A stretch of 64,000 nt of DNA from Janthinobacterium sp. PAMC25594 (GTDB lineage: Bacteria; Pseudomonadota; Gammaproteobacteria; Burkholderiales; Burkholderiaceae_D): positions 1,178,001-1,242,000 of the forward strand of contig NZ_CP080377.1 of assembly GCF_019443505.1 (NCBI RefSeq). The letters run 5' to 3'. This document shows positions 17,964-25,690 of the stretch, piece by piece. Every line of letters begins with the position of its first letter. The first letter of the stretch is position 1. Made by a program: the position numbers and the translations under genes. The notes under the pieces are model-generated. The model worked only from the letters and a program-made list of their open reading frames with translations, did no database searches and was not told where the DNA came from.

Positions 17964-20900
17964 ATGCGCACGCAAGCACCGGCTCCGGCAACACAGGCAA
18001 CTCCAGCCAAAAGCAAGGCTGACAAGATCATATCGGCGGCCATTGCCGACTATCGCAAACTGCAGGCAACCTTACCCAGAGACGCACAAGTTCATTACAC
18101 CATCGGCAATGCACTGTATCTGAGCGGTAAAACCGACGATGCGGAGGCGGCATTTCGCCATGCTGTCTCCCTGGCGCCATCTTCGGTCACGATCTTGCGC
18201 AAGCTGGCGGAACTACTGGCAACGCTCAAGCGCAATGACGAGGCCATCGCCAGCTATCAGGCGGCATTGCTGCTTGATCCTCGCGATCTGCCGACCCTGA
18301 ATGGTTTGGGAACCGTGCTGCAGCAGGCTGGCAGGTTCGATGAAGCCATCGAGACATATCACCGGATGCTCGCGCTCGATCGGGATAGCGCCGTTGCGCA
18401 TAATAATATCGGTTCGGCCCTGCAGGGCCAGGGCGAGATTCATCTGGCAATGCAGGAATATCAACGCGCACTGGAAATTGCCCCGCATTTCGCTTCCGCC
18501 CACTTCAACCTGGGCACCAGTCTGCTATTACTGGGAAAGCTAGATGAGTCGCTGGTCCATTTTTCAAACACGATAAAACACGACCCGCATTTTTATGCGG
18601 CACACAACAATCTCAGCGCCACTCTGAGCAAGCTGGGATGGACCGAGGAGACCGTCGAAGCATGTCGTCAGGCCATCCGGATCAATCCTGAGTGGAACGA
18701 TATGCACAGCAACCTGCTGTTTGCGCTGACGCACAGCGCGGTTGCCAATCCTGCGGATATCTTTGAAGAGCACAGGCGCTTCGGCCTGCAATTTGAAATG
18801 CCTTTGCGTTCACGCTGGCCGCGGCATGACAACGAACGCGATCCGGAGCGCGTGCTGCGCATCGGCTTTGTTTCGGCTGACCTGAACAACCACGCGATGG
18901 CCAATTTCATTACGCCGATGCTGGAAAATTTGATGTACGCGACCGGCCTGGAAATCTTCATCTATTCCAATAACATGGTCGACGATCACATCACCAGTCA
19001 TTTACGCGCAGTGATCGGCAGGTGGCAGCAAGTCAGAGCTCTGACGGATGATGAGTTGGCGCAACAGGTCGTAAAAGACCGCATCGATATCCTGATCGAC
19101 CTGTCCGGCCATACCGGCTACAACCGCCTGCTGGCCTTCGCGCGCAAACCGGCGCCGTTACAAGTGACCTGGATGGGTTATCCGATGACCACCGGGATGC
19201 AGTCGATGGATTACTTCCTGACGGACCGCTACTATTCACCGCCCGGACTGCTCGATGCCCAGTTCACTGAAAAATTACTCAGATTACCCGCCAGCGCCCC
19301 ATACGTGCCATCGCCGGCCGCACCGGCAATCGAGCCCGCCCCGTCAATGGAAAATGGCTACGTCACCTTCGGCAGCTTCAATCGCGCCAATAAAGTGAGC
19401 CGCAGCGTCATCGCGCTATGGTCGACTCTGCTGCGCGGCGTGCCAACAGCGAAAATGTTACTTGCTGGCATGCCTAGCGAACAGATCACCAACATGCTGC
19501 GCGGCTGGTTCGATGAAGAGGGCATCGCCGCCGAACGCTTGAGTTTTCATCCTGTCACCAACGTACGCGACTACCTGACCATGCACCGGCATGTCGACGT
19601 CTGCCTCGACACCTGGCCCTACACGGGCGGCACGACTACCCTGAATGCCCTCTGGATGGGCGTGCCGACGCTGACCATGGTTGGCCGGACCTTGCCGAGC
19701 CGGGTCGGCGCGACGATCCTCGGCCACCAGGGACTGGAACAGTTCATCGCCATCGATGAGGCGGACTTCCTGCAAAAAGGGGTGAGCATCTCCGCCGACC
19801 TGGCCGCCCTGGCCAGCCTGCGCATGGGCATGCGCGCGCACTTGAGCAACTCCGCCATCGGCCAGCCGGTACTGATAGCAGCGGGCGTGGAAAATGCGCT
19901 GCGCACCATGTGGCAACGCTGGTGCGCCGGCTTGCCGGCCGAGTCCTTCGATGCGGACCCGTCGCAAAGCTCCTTGGCAAGACGTGCCGCCAGCATGAAG
20001 GCCTTGCATGCGGTGAACGTCGATGCGGCAGTGCTGCTGGCGATTGAACATCACCAGGCCAGCCGTCTTGTCGAGGCGGAAACGCTGTATCTTGCCGTCA
20101 TCCATAGCCAGCCACAGCATGCGATTGCCAATCATAATATGGGCCTGCTCGCTGGCCAGATTGGCTACTTTAACAAAGCACTACCTTATCTGCGCGCAGC
20201 CATCTTGGCCGCCCCCGAGGAGGGCCAGTTCATTTTATCTTACGCGCGAGCATTGCTGCATGCGGGGCAGGCGGCGGCGGCGGTCGAGGTCCTTGATGAC
20301 GCGATCAAGCGCGATCTGCATACTGAAGGTATGCAAGCCTTGTTGCTGCGAGCACAATCGGCAGCGGCGGGCGAAGTGCTTGAACCTACCCAGGCGGAAG
20401 CCGATCACATCGTCGAGCTGTATCAGGCCGGCCGCCATGCGGAAATGGAAAATGCCGCACACAGGCTGACCATGTGCTATGGCGCGTCCGGTTTTGCGTG
20501 GAACGCTCTCGGTACGGCCTTGCAGGTACAAGGCAAGGATGCGCTGGCGGTCTTGCAACGCGCCGTGCAACTGGCACCGGATGACGCCCAGGTCCATGGA
20601 AACCTGGGCAACGCATGGCTAGACGCTGGCGAGCATGAATCGGCCATCAGCTGTTACGCGCGCGCACTTGAACTTGCCCCAGCTCTTGCAGAAGCCTGCT
20701 GCAATATGGGCAGTGCCCAGCATGCGATGGGCAATGTCGCCGGGGCTGCGGAAAGTTTTCACCGCGCGGCGCGTATCGACCCGGCGTATGCGCTGGCGCA
20801 TGCCAACCTGGGCAACGTGCTGGCGCAACTGGGCGAACTGCAGGAAGCCGTCGCGAGCTACCACGCGGCGCTTGCCTTGGTTCCAGACGACGTCCAACTG

Positions 20901-21008
20901 CATCGGGATCTCGCGCATGTGCTGCGCTCGCTCGACAGGAACGAGGAAGCGGAGGCCAGCGACCGGCAAGCGGACCTGTTGGCCCGTGCGGGGCACGCGA
21001 CACATTGA
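17964..21008 (+). CDS. TPR-GT41-TPR glycosyltransferase, copy 2 (probable fusion)
   Basis: A 1014-residue protein with TPR units at ~25-250, a GT41 domain at ~290-655 and a second TPR array at ~680-1005. The GT41 segments match copy 1: RIGFVSADLNNHAMANFITP, LIDLSGHTGYNRL, VTWMGYPMTTGMQSMDYFLT, GSFNRANKVSRSVIALW and DTWPYTGGTTTLNALWMGVP. The C-terminal TPR array is unusual for the family. From residue ~806 (ADHIVELYQAGRHAEMENAA, then GTALQVQGKDAL) it parallels residues ~18-215 of copy 1 (IDHVAQLYENGEHAQMESAT, then SMALQLQGKDAL). This suggests that tandem genes fused by recombination. ATG 17964 begins 7 nt after the methyltransferase stop. The flagellin gene lies 178 nt downstream, making flagellin the likely acceptor. 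Confidence 0.82.
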   Translation: MRTQAPAPATQATPAKSKADKIISAAIADYRKLQATLPRDAQVHYTIGNALYLSGKTDDAEAAFRHAVSLAPSSVTILRKLAELLATLKRNDEAIASYQAALLLDPRDLPTLNGLGTVLQQAGRFDEAIETYHRMLALDRDSAVAHNNIGSALQGQGEIHLAMQEYQRALEIAPHFASAHFNLGTSLLLLGKLDESLVHFSNTIKHDPHFYAAHNNLSATLSKLGWTEETVEACRQAIRINPEWNDMHSNLLFALTHSAVANPADIFEEHRRFGLQFEMPLRSRWPRHDNERDPERVLRIGFVSADLNNHAMANFITPMLENLMYATGLEIFIYSNNMVDDHITSHLRAVIGRWQQVRALTDDELAQQVVKDRIDILIDLSGHTGYNRLLAFARKPAPLQVTWMGYPMTTGMQSMDYFLTDRYYSPPGLLDAQFTEKLLRLPASAPYVPSPAAPAIEPAPSMENGYVTFGSFNRANKVSRSVIALWSTLLRGVPTAKMLLAGMPSEQITNMLRGWFDEEGIAAERLSFHPVTNVRDYLTMHRHVDVCLDTWPYTGGTTTLNALWMGVPTLTMVGRTLPSRVGATILGHQGLEQFIAIDEADFLQKGVSISADLAALASLRMGMRAHLSNSAIGQPVLIAAGVENALRTMWQRWCAGLPAESFDADPSQSSLARRAASMKALHAVNVDAAVLLAIEHHQASRLVEAETLYLAVIHSQPQHAIANHNMGLLAGQIGYFNKALPYLRAAILAAPEEGQFILSYARALLHAGQAAAAVEVLDDAIKRDLHTEGMQALLLRAQSAAAGEVLEPTQAEADHIVELYQAGRHAEMENAAHRLTMCYGASGFAWNALGTALQVQGKDALAVLQRAVQLAPDDAQVHGNLGNAWLDAGEHESAISCYARALELAPALAEACCNMGSAQHAMGNVAGAAESFHRAARIDPAYALAHANLGNVLAQLGELQEAVASYHAALALVPDDVQLHRDLAHVLRSLDRNEEAEASDRQADLLARAGHATH

Positions 21009-21186
21009 GCAGGAGGCAAAAACAAGGCGCCGGTAACAGGCATTCAACGGCGCCGTTCTGGCCAGATAAAAAAAATAAAAGAATTTCTCAAAAGAATTTA
21101 ATTTTCTTGGCGGAATGGTCGTCTTGTACTTGTGAGAGCGCAAAAACTGCTGCTCCGCACCGTAACCACCTAACTGGAGCACCTTC
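21009..21186. promoter_or_regulatory. leader region of the flagellin gene
   Basis: This 178-nt gap is AT-rich in its centre (A-tracts at 21068-21080) within GC-rich surroundings. It holds an inverted repeat GGCGCCG / CGGCGCC around 21027-21054, and GGCCAGATAA just after it, which resembles but does not match the sigma-28 -10 element GCCGATAA (one extra base). A Shine-Dalgarno GGAG lies 8 nt before the flagellin ATG. A flagellin promoter is expected here; its exact position is not resolved. Confidence 0.4.
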
Positions 21187-22362
21187 ATGCTGAGCCTTCA
21201 CACCAATGCAGCGGCCCTGTCCGCCCAATCGTCGATCTCAAAAACCCAACAATCGCTGTCGACTTCGATGACGCGCCTCTCCACCGGCTACCGCATCAAC
21301 TCGGCAATGGACGACGCTGCCGGCCTGCAAATTGCAACCCGTCTGAAAGCACAGACCAGCGGTATGGCCATGGCCATGCGCAATACCCAGAACGCTACTT
21401 CGATGATCCAGACCGCCGACGGCGCGCTGGGCGAGACCGTCAACATCTTGGTCCGCATGAAAGATCTGGCCACGCAAGCGGCCGACGGTTCAGCAACCGG
21501 CGCAGACAAGACGGCAATGCAAGCCGAATTCGACACGCTGACCAACGAACTGAGCAACGTTCTGGGCAACACCTCGTTCGCTGGCGCGAAACTGATGTCG
21601 AAACAGGCTACCGCGACCGACGTTGCCAACGCGACCGTTGCCGTCACCAACGACACAACCGCTGTCGGCGCTGGCACCACCGGTACCACCGGCGCCAAAG
21701 CTGCCGCAGCCGCCACGCTGGTTTCGGCACAAGCGGCCTACACCGCCACGCCAACCACCGCAACTGCCCTGGCGTTGACCAATGCATCGACGGCCAGTGT
21801 CGATGCCGACAAAGCCCACGATGTTGCTGTAGCCAAATTGGCCGCGTCGACCGCATTCGAAGCACTGGCAACGGCAAGCAACGCCGGCCCTGCAGGTACA
21901 GGCGACGGCAAGTTCGCCGCCAACCTGGACTTCCAGATCGGCGCGTCGACCAGCGAATCGATGAGCTTCGACCTGTCGTCGCAACTGGGCTCCATGCACA
22001 CCGCCATCAAAGGCGCGACTGCGGAATACAACACCTTCGGCGCGGCAGCATCGACGCCTGGTACCGAACTGACCGCCGTCGGCGGCGCATCGGCAGCCAT
22101 CGACAAACTGCAAGCGGCGATCGACGCTGTTGGTACCTCGCGTTCGGCACTGGGCGCAGCGGGTAACCGTCTGGACCACGTTGCCACCAACCTGGCCAAC
22201 GTCAGCACCAACACCCAGGGCGCAACGGGCCGCATCATGGATACCGACTTCGCGACCGAAAGCTCGAACATGACCGCTTCGCAAATGCTGCTGCAAGCTG
22301 GTACCGCGATGCTGAAACAAAGCAACAGCATGTCCTCGATGGTCATGTCTCTGCTGCAATAA
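21187..22362 (+). CDS. fliC: flagellin (lateral type)
   Basis: The filament subunit, 391 residues, corresponding to LafA of lateral systems. The N-terminal D0/D1 region (1-~140) is canonical, with LSTGYRINSAMDDAAGLQIA near 32-51; the C-terminal D1/D0 region (~305-391) includes RLDHVATNLANVSTN and ends MLKQSNSMSSMVMSLLQ. The middle (~140-300) is extremely rich in Ala, Thr and Ser with no aromatic-rich core, a plausible surface for O-glycosylation. It lies just after the second TPR-GT41 gene and is followed by its own terminator, so it is separately expressed. It is exported by the type III apparatus encoded downstream. Sigma-28 control by the sigma factor at 39977 is expected. Confidence 0.95.
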   Translation: MLSLHTNAAALSAQSSISKTQQSLSTSMTRLSTGYRINSAMDDAAGLQIATRLKAQTSGMAMAMRNTQNATSMIQTADGALGETVNILVRMKDLATQAADGSATGADKTAMQAEFDTLTNELSNVLGNTSFAGAKLMSKQATATDVANATVAVTNDTTAVGAGTTGTTGAKAAAAATLVSAQAAYTATPTTATALALTNASTASVDADKAHDVAVAKLAASTAFEALATASNAGPAGTGDGKFAANLDFQIGASTSESMSFDLSSQLGSMHTAIKGATAEYNTFGAAASTPGTELTAVGGASAAIDKLQAAIDAVGTSRSALGAAGNRLDHVATNLANVSTNTQGATGRIMDTDFATESSNMTASQMLLQAGTAMLKQSNSMSSMVMSLLQ

Positions 22363-22403
22363 TAGTAAGCGCGTCCTGACCTGGCTCAGGTCAGGCCGAC
22401 CAG

Positions 22404-22434
22404 AGCCAACTGCGCAAGCAGTTGGCTTTTTTTT
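22404..22434 (+). terminator. intrinsic terminator after flagellin
   Basis: A perfect 10-bp stem AGCCAACTGC / GCAGTTGGCT with a GCAA tetraloop is followed by seven T residues, 41 nt after the flagellin stop. It is a very strong terminator, as expected for a highly expressed single gene. Confidence 0.95.
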
Positions 22435-22460
22435 ATTCATCCCATGCGGGAGGAGCAGCA

Positions 22461-23561
22461 ATGGCGATAGAGCGTGTGTCCGCAGGCAATCCCCTGCCAC
22501 TGATTACCCAGCGCTTCGACGTCAGCCCTGCTACGCCGATGACACCGGGCGTGGTGCAGCCGCTGGTGCCCGTCGGGCCCTACATGGCGCCCGCGCCCGA
22601 TGCCGGCACCCTGCCCGCGCAGCTGGCGCAACAAGGCCAGGACAGCCTGGCGTCGCTGATCAAGCCGAATGCCGATGGTACTGGTGGCGCCATGCCGCGC
22701 GACAGCAGCGCCATGCAGGTCAATCAACTGTTTTTTACGCGCCAGCTGGTCTGGCAGCCGCCCGACGCGGCGCAGCTGGCCGCCTCGTGGCGCGTGATGG
22801 TCAAGACGTATGGCGAGCAATACGCCGCCCTGCAGGAACAGGCGCGCGGCCAGCACGTGCCGGGCAATCTGTTCATGGCCGAGCAGCAGCCGGCCCTGCT
22901 GCGCGAAGGTGCCCGTCCACCGTTGACGGTCGACAGCGAAGCGTGGCGCTTTGCCGTGTATGGCTGGGGCGGCCAGCGCCTGCTGCTGCGCGTGCTGGCC
23001 AGCGACGAGGACGAGGATGCGCAGCCCAGGCGGCGCGGCAAGGTGGCGCTGCGCGTCGAACTGCTGATTGCCGGCATCGGCCGGGTGGTGATCCAGATGG
23101 AGCCGTCCGGCGACGGCGTGCTGCTGGAACTGGCGGCCGACGAGGAAGCCGCGCTGCGCCACTTGCGCCTGGCCCTGCCCGAGATTGCCGACGCCGTGCG
23201 GCGCGCGGGCTTGCGCGTGGTGCGCTGCCGCCTGAACCGCCAGTTGCACGCGCAGCGCGTGCATGGCAATTACCCGATGCAGGCGGGCGCCGCCTCGCTG
23301 TCGCTGCCCCTGTTCCGCGCCATGGCCGAAGTGGCGCTGCTGCTGACGCAGCCGGCAGCGGAAGTGGCGGCCGATCCCGAAGCGCCCACGGCACACGCCG
23401 GCGAAGCCGAAGAGGAGCCCATCATCGTCTCGAAGGAAGTGGCGGCGCCGCTCGGTTACGACTATGGCGATGCGGAAGAAACGGCGCAAGGCCGCACCGT
23501 GCTGCTGCTGGCCGACGGCCAGGAGCACGAGCTGCTGCCGCCGATCGACGAGCAGGATTGA
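22461..23561 (+). CDS. FliK C-terminal-domain-like protein of unknown role
   Basis: A 366-residue protein I cannot name. The frame is open from 22422, but GGGAGGAG just before ATG 22461 fixes the start after the flagellin terminator. The first ~100 residues are Pro/Ala-rich and low in structure. Residues ~193-262 (VALRVELLIAGIGRVVIQME, LELAADEEAALRHLRLALPE, then RRAGLRVVRCRLNRQL) resemble the C-terminal domain of the hook-length protein FliK, which has the pattern of a beta strand pair, an RxxL helix and a closing strand. The C-terminus is acidic and ends PPIDEQD. A separate canonical FliK is encoded at 38310, so this may be a second ruler or secretion-switch-like protein. It stands alone between flagellin and the flhA operon. 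Confidence 0.65.
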   Translation: MAIERVSAGNPLPLITQRFDVSPATPMTPGVVQPLVPVGPYMAPAPDAGTLPAQLAQQGQDSLASLIKPNADGTGGAMPRDSSAMQVNQLFFTRQLVWQPPDAAQLAASWRVMVKTYGEQYAALQEQARGQHVPGNLFMAEQQPALLREGARPPLTVDSEAWRFAVYGWGGQRLLLRVLASDEDEDAQPRRRGKVALRVELLIAGIGRVVIQMEPSGDGVLLELAADEEAALRHLRLALPEIADAVRRAGLRVVRCRLNRQLHAQRVHGNYPMQAGAASLSLPLFRAMAEVALLLTQPAAEVAADPEAPTAHAGEAEEEPIIVSKEVAAPLGYDYGDAEETAQGRTVLLLADGQEHELLPPIDEQD

Positions 23562-23572
23562 TGCAGCAGAAA

Positions 23573-23600
23573 AAAACGGCGCCCGCAGCGCCGTTTTTCA
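23573..23600. terminator. bidirectional terminator between the FliK-like gene and flhA
   Basis: AAAACGGCGC / GCGCCGTTTT with a 5-nt loop, flanked by an A-run on one side and a T-run on the other. It lies 12 nt after one convergent gene and a few bases from the flhA stop, so it can serve both strands. Confidence 0.88.
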
Positions 23601-23602
23601 TT

Positions 23603-25690
23603 TTATCCCACCGTGCCGATGATGCTCACTTCGCGGTTTTCCGGGATTTCGTTATACGACAGCACATGCAGGCCCGGTGCGAACAGGCGCGCATAGCGGG
23701 CCAGCAGCGGACGGATCTGCGGCAGCACCAGCAGCAGCGGCGGCGTGGCCTGCTGCTTCATCTGCTCGCGCGCCACCGGCATGTTCACCTGCAGTTGCGA
23801 CAGCAGGTGCGGATCGATCGGGTAATTATCCAGGGTCACCTTGCCCGACTGGCGCGCCTGGTTCAGCGAACCGAGCAGCATGTTTTCCAGCTCGCCACCG
23901 AGGTTAAACGCCTGCATTTCCATCTTCTGGCCAAACAGGCCGCTGACGATCTGGCGCCGCAGCGCGCAGCGCACTTCGGCCGCCAGCAGGATCGGATCCT
24001 TGGTGGTTTCCGAACTATCGAGCAAGGTGGTGGCGATCGGCACGATATCCTTCAGTGACACGTTTTCCGCCAGCAAGACGCGGAACACGCGCAGCATCTG
24101 CGTGTGCGTGAGGGCCTTGTCCAGCGCGCCGGCCAGCTTCGGCGACAGGGCCGTCAGGCGCTCCATCATATTCGAGACGTCTTCGTGGCGGAACAGTTCC
24201 GGCAAGTATTCGCGCACCATCTTCGACAAGTGCGTGGCGATCACGCTAGGCGCCTCGATGACCTGGTAGCCCAGGCCCAGCGCATGCGCCTTTTCACCGG
24301 GCTCGATCCAGGTGACGGGCATGCCGTAGGCCGGTTCGATGCCGGGAATGCCATCGAGTTGGCCATACACGTTCGGCGACGGGATCGCCATCAGGCGGTC
24401 GGCCTGCACTTCCGCCTGCGCCACCACGGTGCCCGACAGCACGATGGCATACTGCGACGGCTTCAGGGCCAGGTCGTCGCGCACGCCGATGTTCGGCAGC
24501 AGCAAGCCCATCGATTCGGACAGGCTCTGGCGCACGCCCTTGACGCGCTTGGTCAGTGGTTCGCCTTGCGTTTTATCCACCATGCCCACCAGTTTATAGC
24601 CGAGCATCACCATCAGCGGTTGCACGGCGGGCAGTTGCTGCCACTCCATCTCGGCAGGCTTGTCGTCGCGCAAGGCCGCCTCGATGGCCGCCATGCCGGC
24701 CGTATCGGGCCCCTTCACGCGCTTGGTCAATCGCCAGGCCACGAAGGCCAGCACGCCGGCAAAGGTCATGAACATGAACCACGGCATGCCCGGGATCAAG
24801 GCCAGCGCCACCATCATGCCGGACGCGCTGAAGATCACCGTTGGCGACGTCAGCACCTGACCCGCCACTTGCTGTTCGAAGTCGCCCGAATCGCTGATAC
24901 GGGTCACCAGGATGGCGGCCGCGGCCGACAGCAGCAGCGCCGGGATCTGCGCCACCAGGCCATCACCGATGGTCAGCAGTGCGTATTGACGGAAAGCATC
25001 GCCGAACGACAGGTCGTGCATCAGCGAGCCGATGGCCACGCCGCCGACCATGTTGATGATCAGGATCAAAATACTGGCGACGGCATCGCCGCGCACGAAC
25101 TTCGAGGCGCCGTCCATGGCGCCATAGAAATCCGCTTCAGCGGCTACGTCCTTGCGGCGGATCTGGGCTTTTTCCTGGTTGATCAGGCCGGCGTTCAGGT
25201 CGGCATCGATGGCCATCTGCTTGCCCGGCAAGGCATCGAGGGTAAAGCGCGCCGACACTTCGGAAATACGCTCGGCACCCTTGGTGACGACGGCGAAGTT
25301 GATGATCATCAAGATCACGAAGACCACGATACCGACGACGAAGTTGCCGCCGATGACCACGTTACCGAAGGCCTCGATCACCTTACCGGCCGCGTCCGCG
25401 CCCGTATGGCCGTGCAGCAGCACCACGCGCGTGGACGCCACGTTCAAGGTCAGCCTGAGCATGGTGGTGGCCAGGATCACCGTCGGGAAGACGGAGAAAT
25501 CGAGCGGCCGCTTGGCCGACACGCTGACCAGGATGACGATCAGTGCCAGCACGATATTGAAAGTGAACAAGATATCGAGCAGCACCGGCGGCAGCGGCAG
25601 GATGATCATCGCCAGGATCACCAGCAGGAACAGCGGCGTGGCGAACTTGTGGCGGCGCATTTCGGCAACCACTCTGTTCAGGAAATTCAT
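23603..25690 (-). CDS. flhA: flagellar export gate protein FlhA (lateral LfhA type)
   Basis: The large membrane component of the flagellar type III export gate (695 residues). It has about eight transmembrane segments in residues ~15-320, the conserved FHIPEP-region-like loop ERISEVSARFTLDALPGKQM near 150, and a cytosolic C-terminal domain that docks chaperone-substrate complexes. ISDSGDFEQQVAGQVLTSPT lies near 267. The start at 25690 overlaps the flhB stop by 4 nt. It is the last gene of a minus-strand operon in the order fliM, fliN, fliP, fliQ, fliR, flhB, flhA, the order of E. coli Flag-2 and Vibrio lateral systems, where it is called lfhA. Confidence 0.94.
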   Translation of the reverse strand: MNFLNRVVAEMRRHKFATPLFLLVILAMIILPLPPVLLDILFTFNIVLALIVILVSVSAKRPLDFSVFPTVILATTMLRLTLNVASTRVVLLHGHTGADAAGKVIEAFGNVVIGGNFVVGIVVFVILMIINFAVVTKGAERISEVSARFTLDALPGKQMAIDADLNAGLINQEKAQIRRKDVAAEADFYGAMDGASKFVRGDAVASILILIINMVGGVAIGSLMHDLSFGDAFRQYALLTIGDGLVAQIPALLLSAAAAILVTRISDSGDFEQQVAGQVLTSPTVIFSASGMMVALALIPGMPWFMFMTFAGVLAFVAWRLTKRVKGPDTAGMAAIEAALRDDKPAEMEWQQLPAVQPLMVMLGYKLVGMVDKTQGEPLTKRVKGVRQSLSESMGLLLPNIGVRDDLALKPSQYAIVLSGTVVAQAEVQADRLMAIPSPNVYGQLDGIPGIEPAYGMPVTWIEPGEKAHALGLGYQVIEAPSVIATHLSKMVREYLPELFRHEDVSNMMERLTALSPKLAGALDKALTHTQMLRVFRVLLAENVSLKDIVPIATTLLDSSETTKDPILLAAEVRCALRRQIVSGLFGQKMEMQAFNLGGELENMLLGSLNQARQSGKVTLDNYPIDPHLLSQLQVNMPVAREQMKQQATPPLLLVLPQIRPLLARYARLFAPGLHVLSYNEIPENREVSIIGTVG

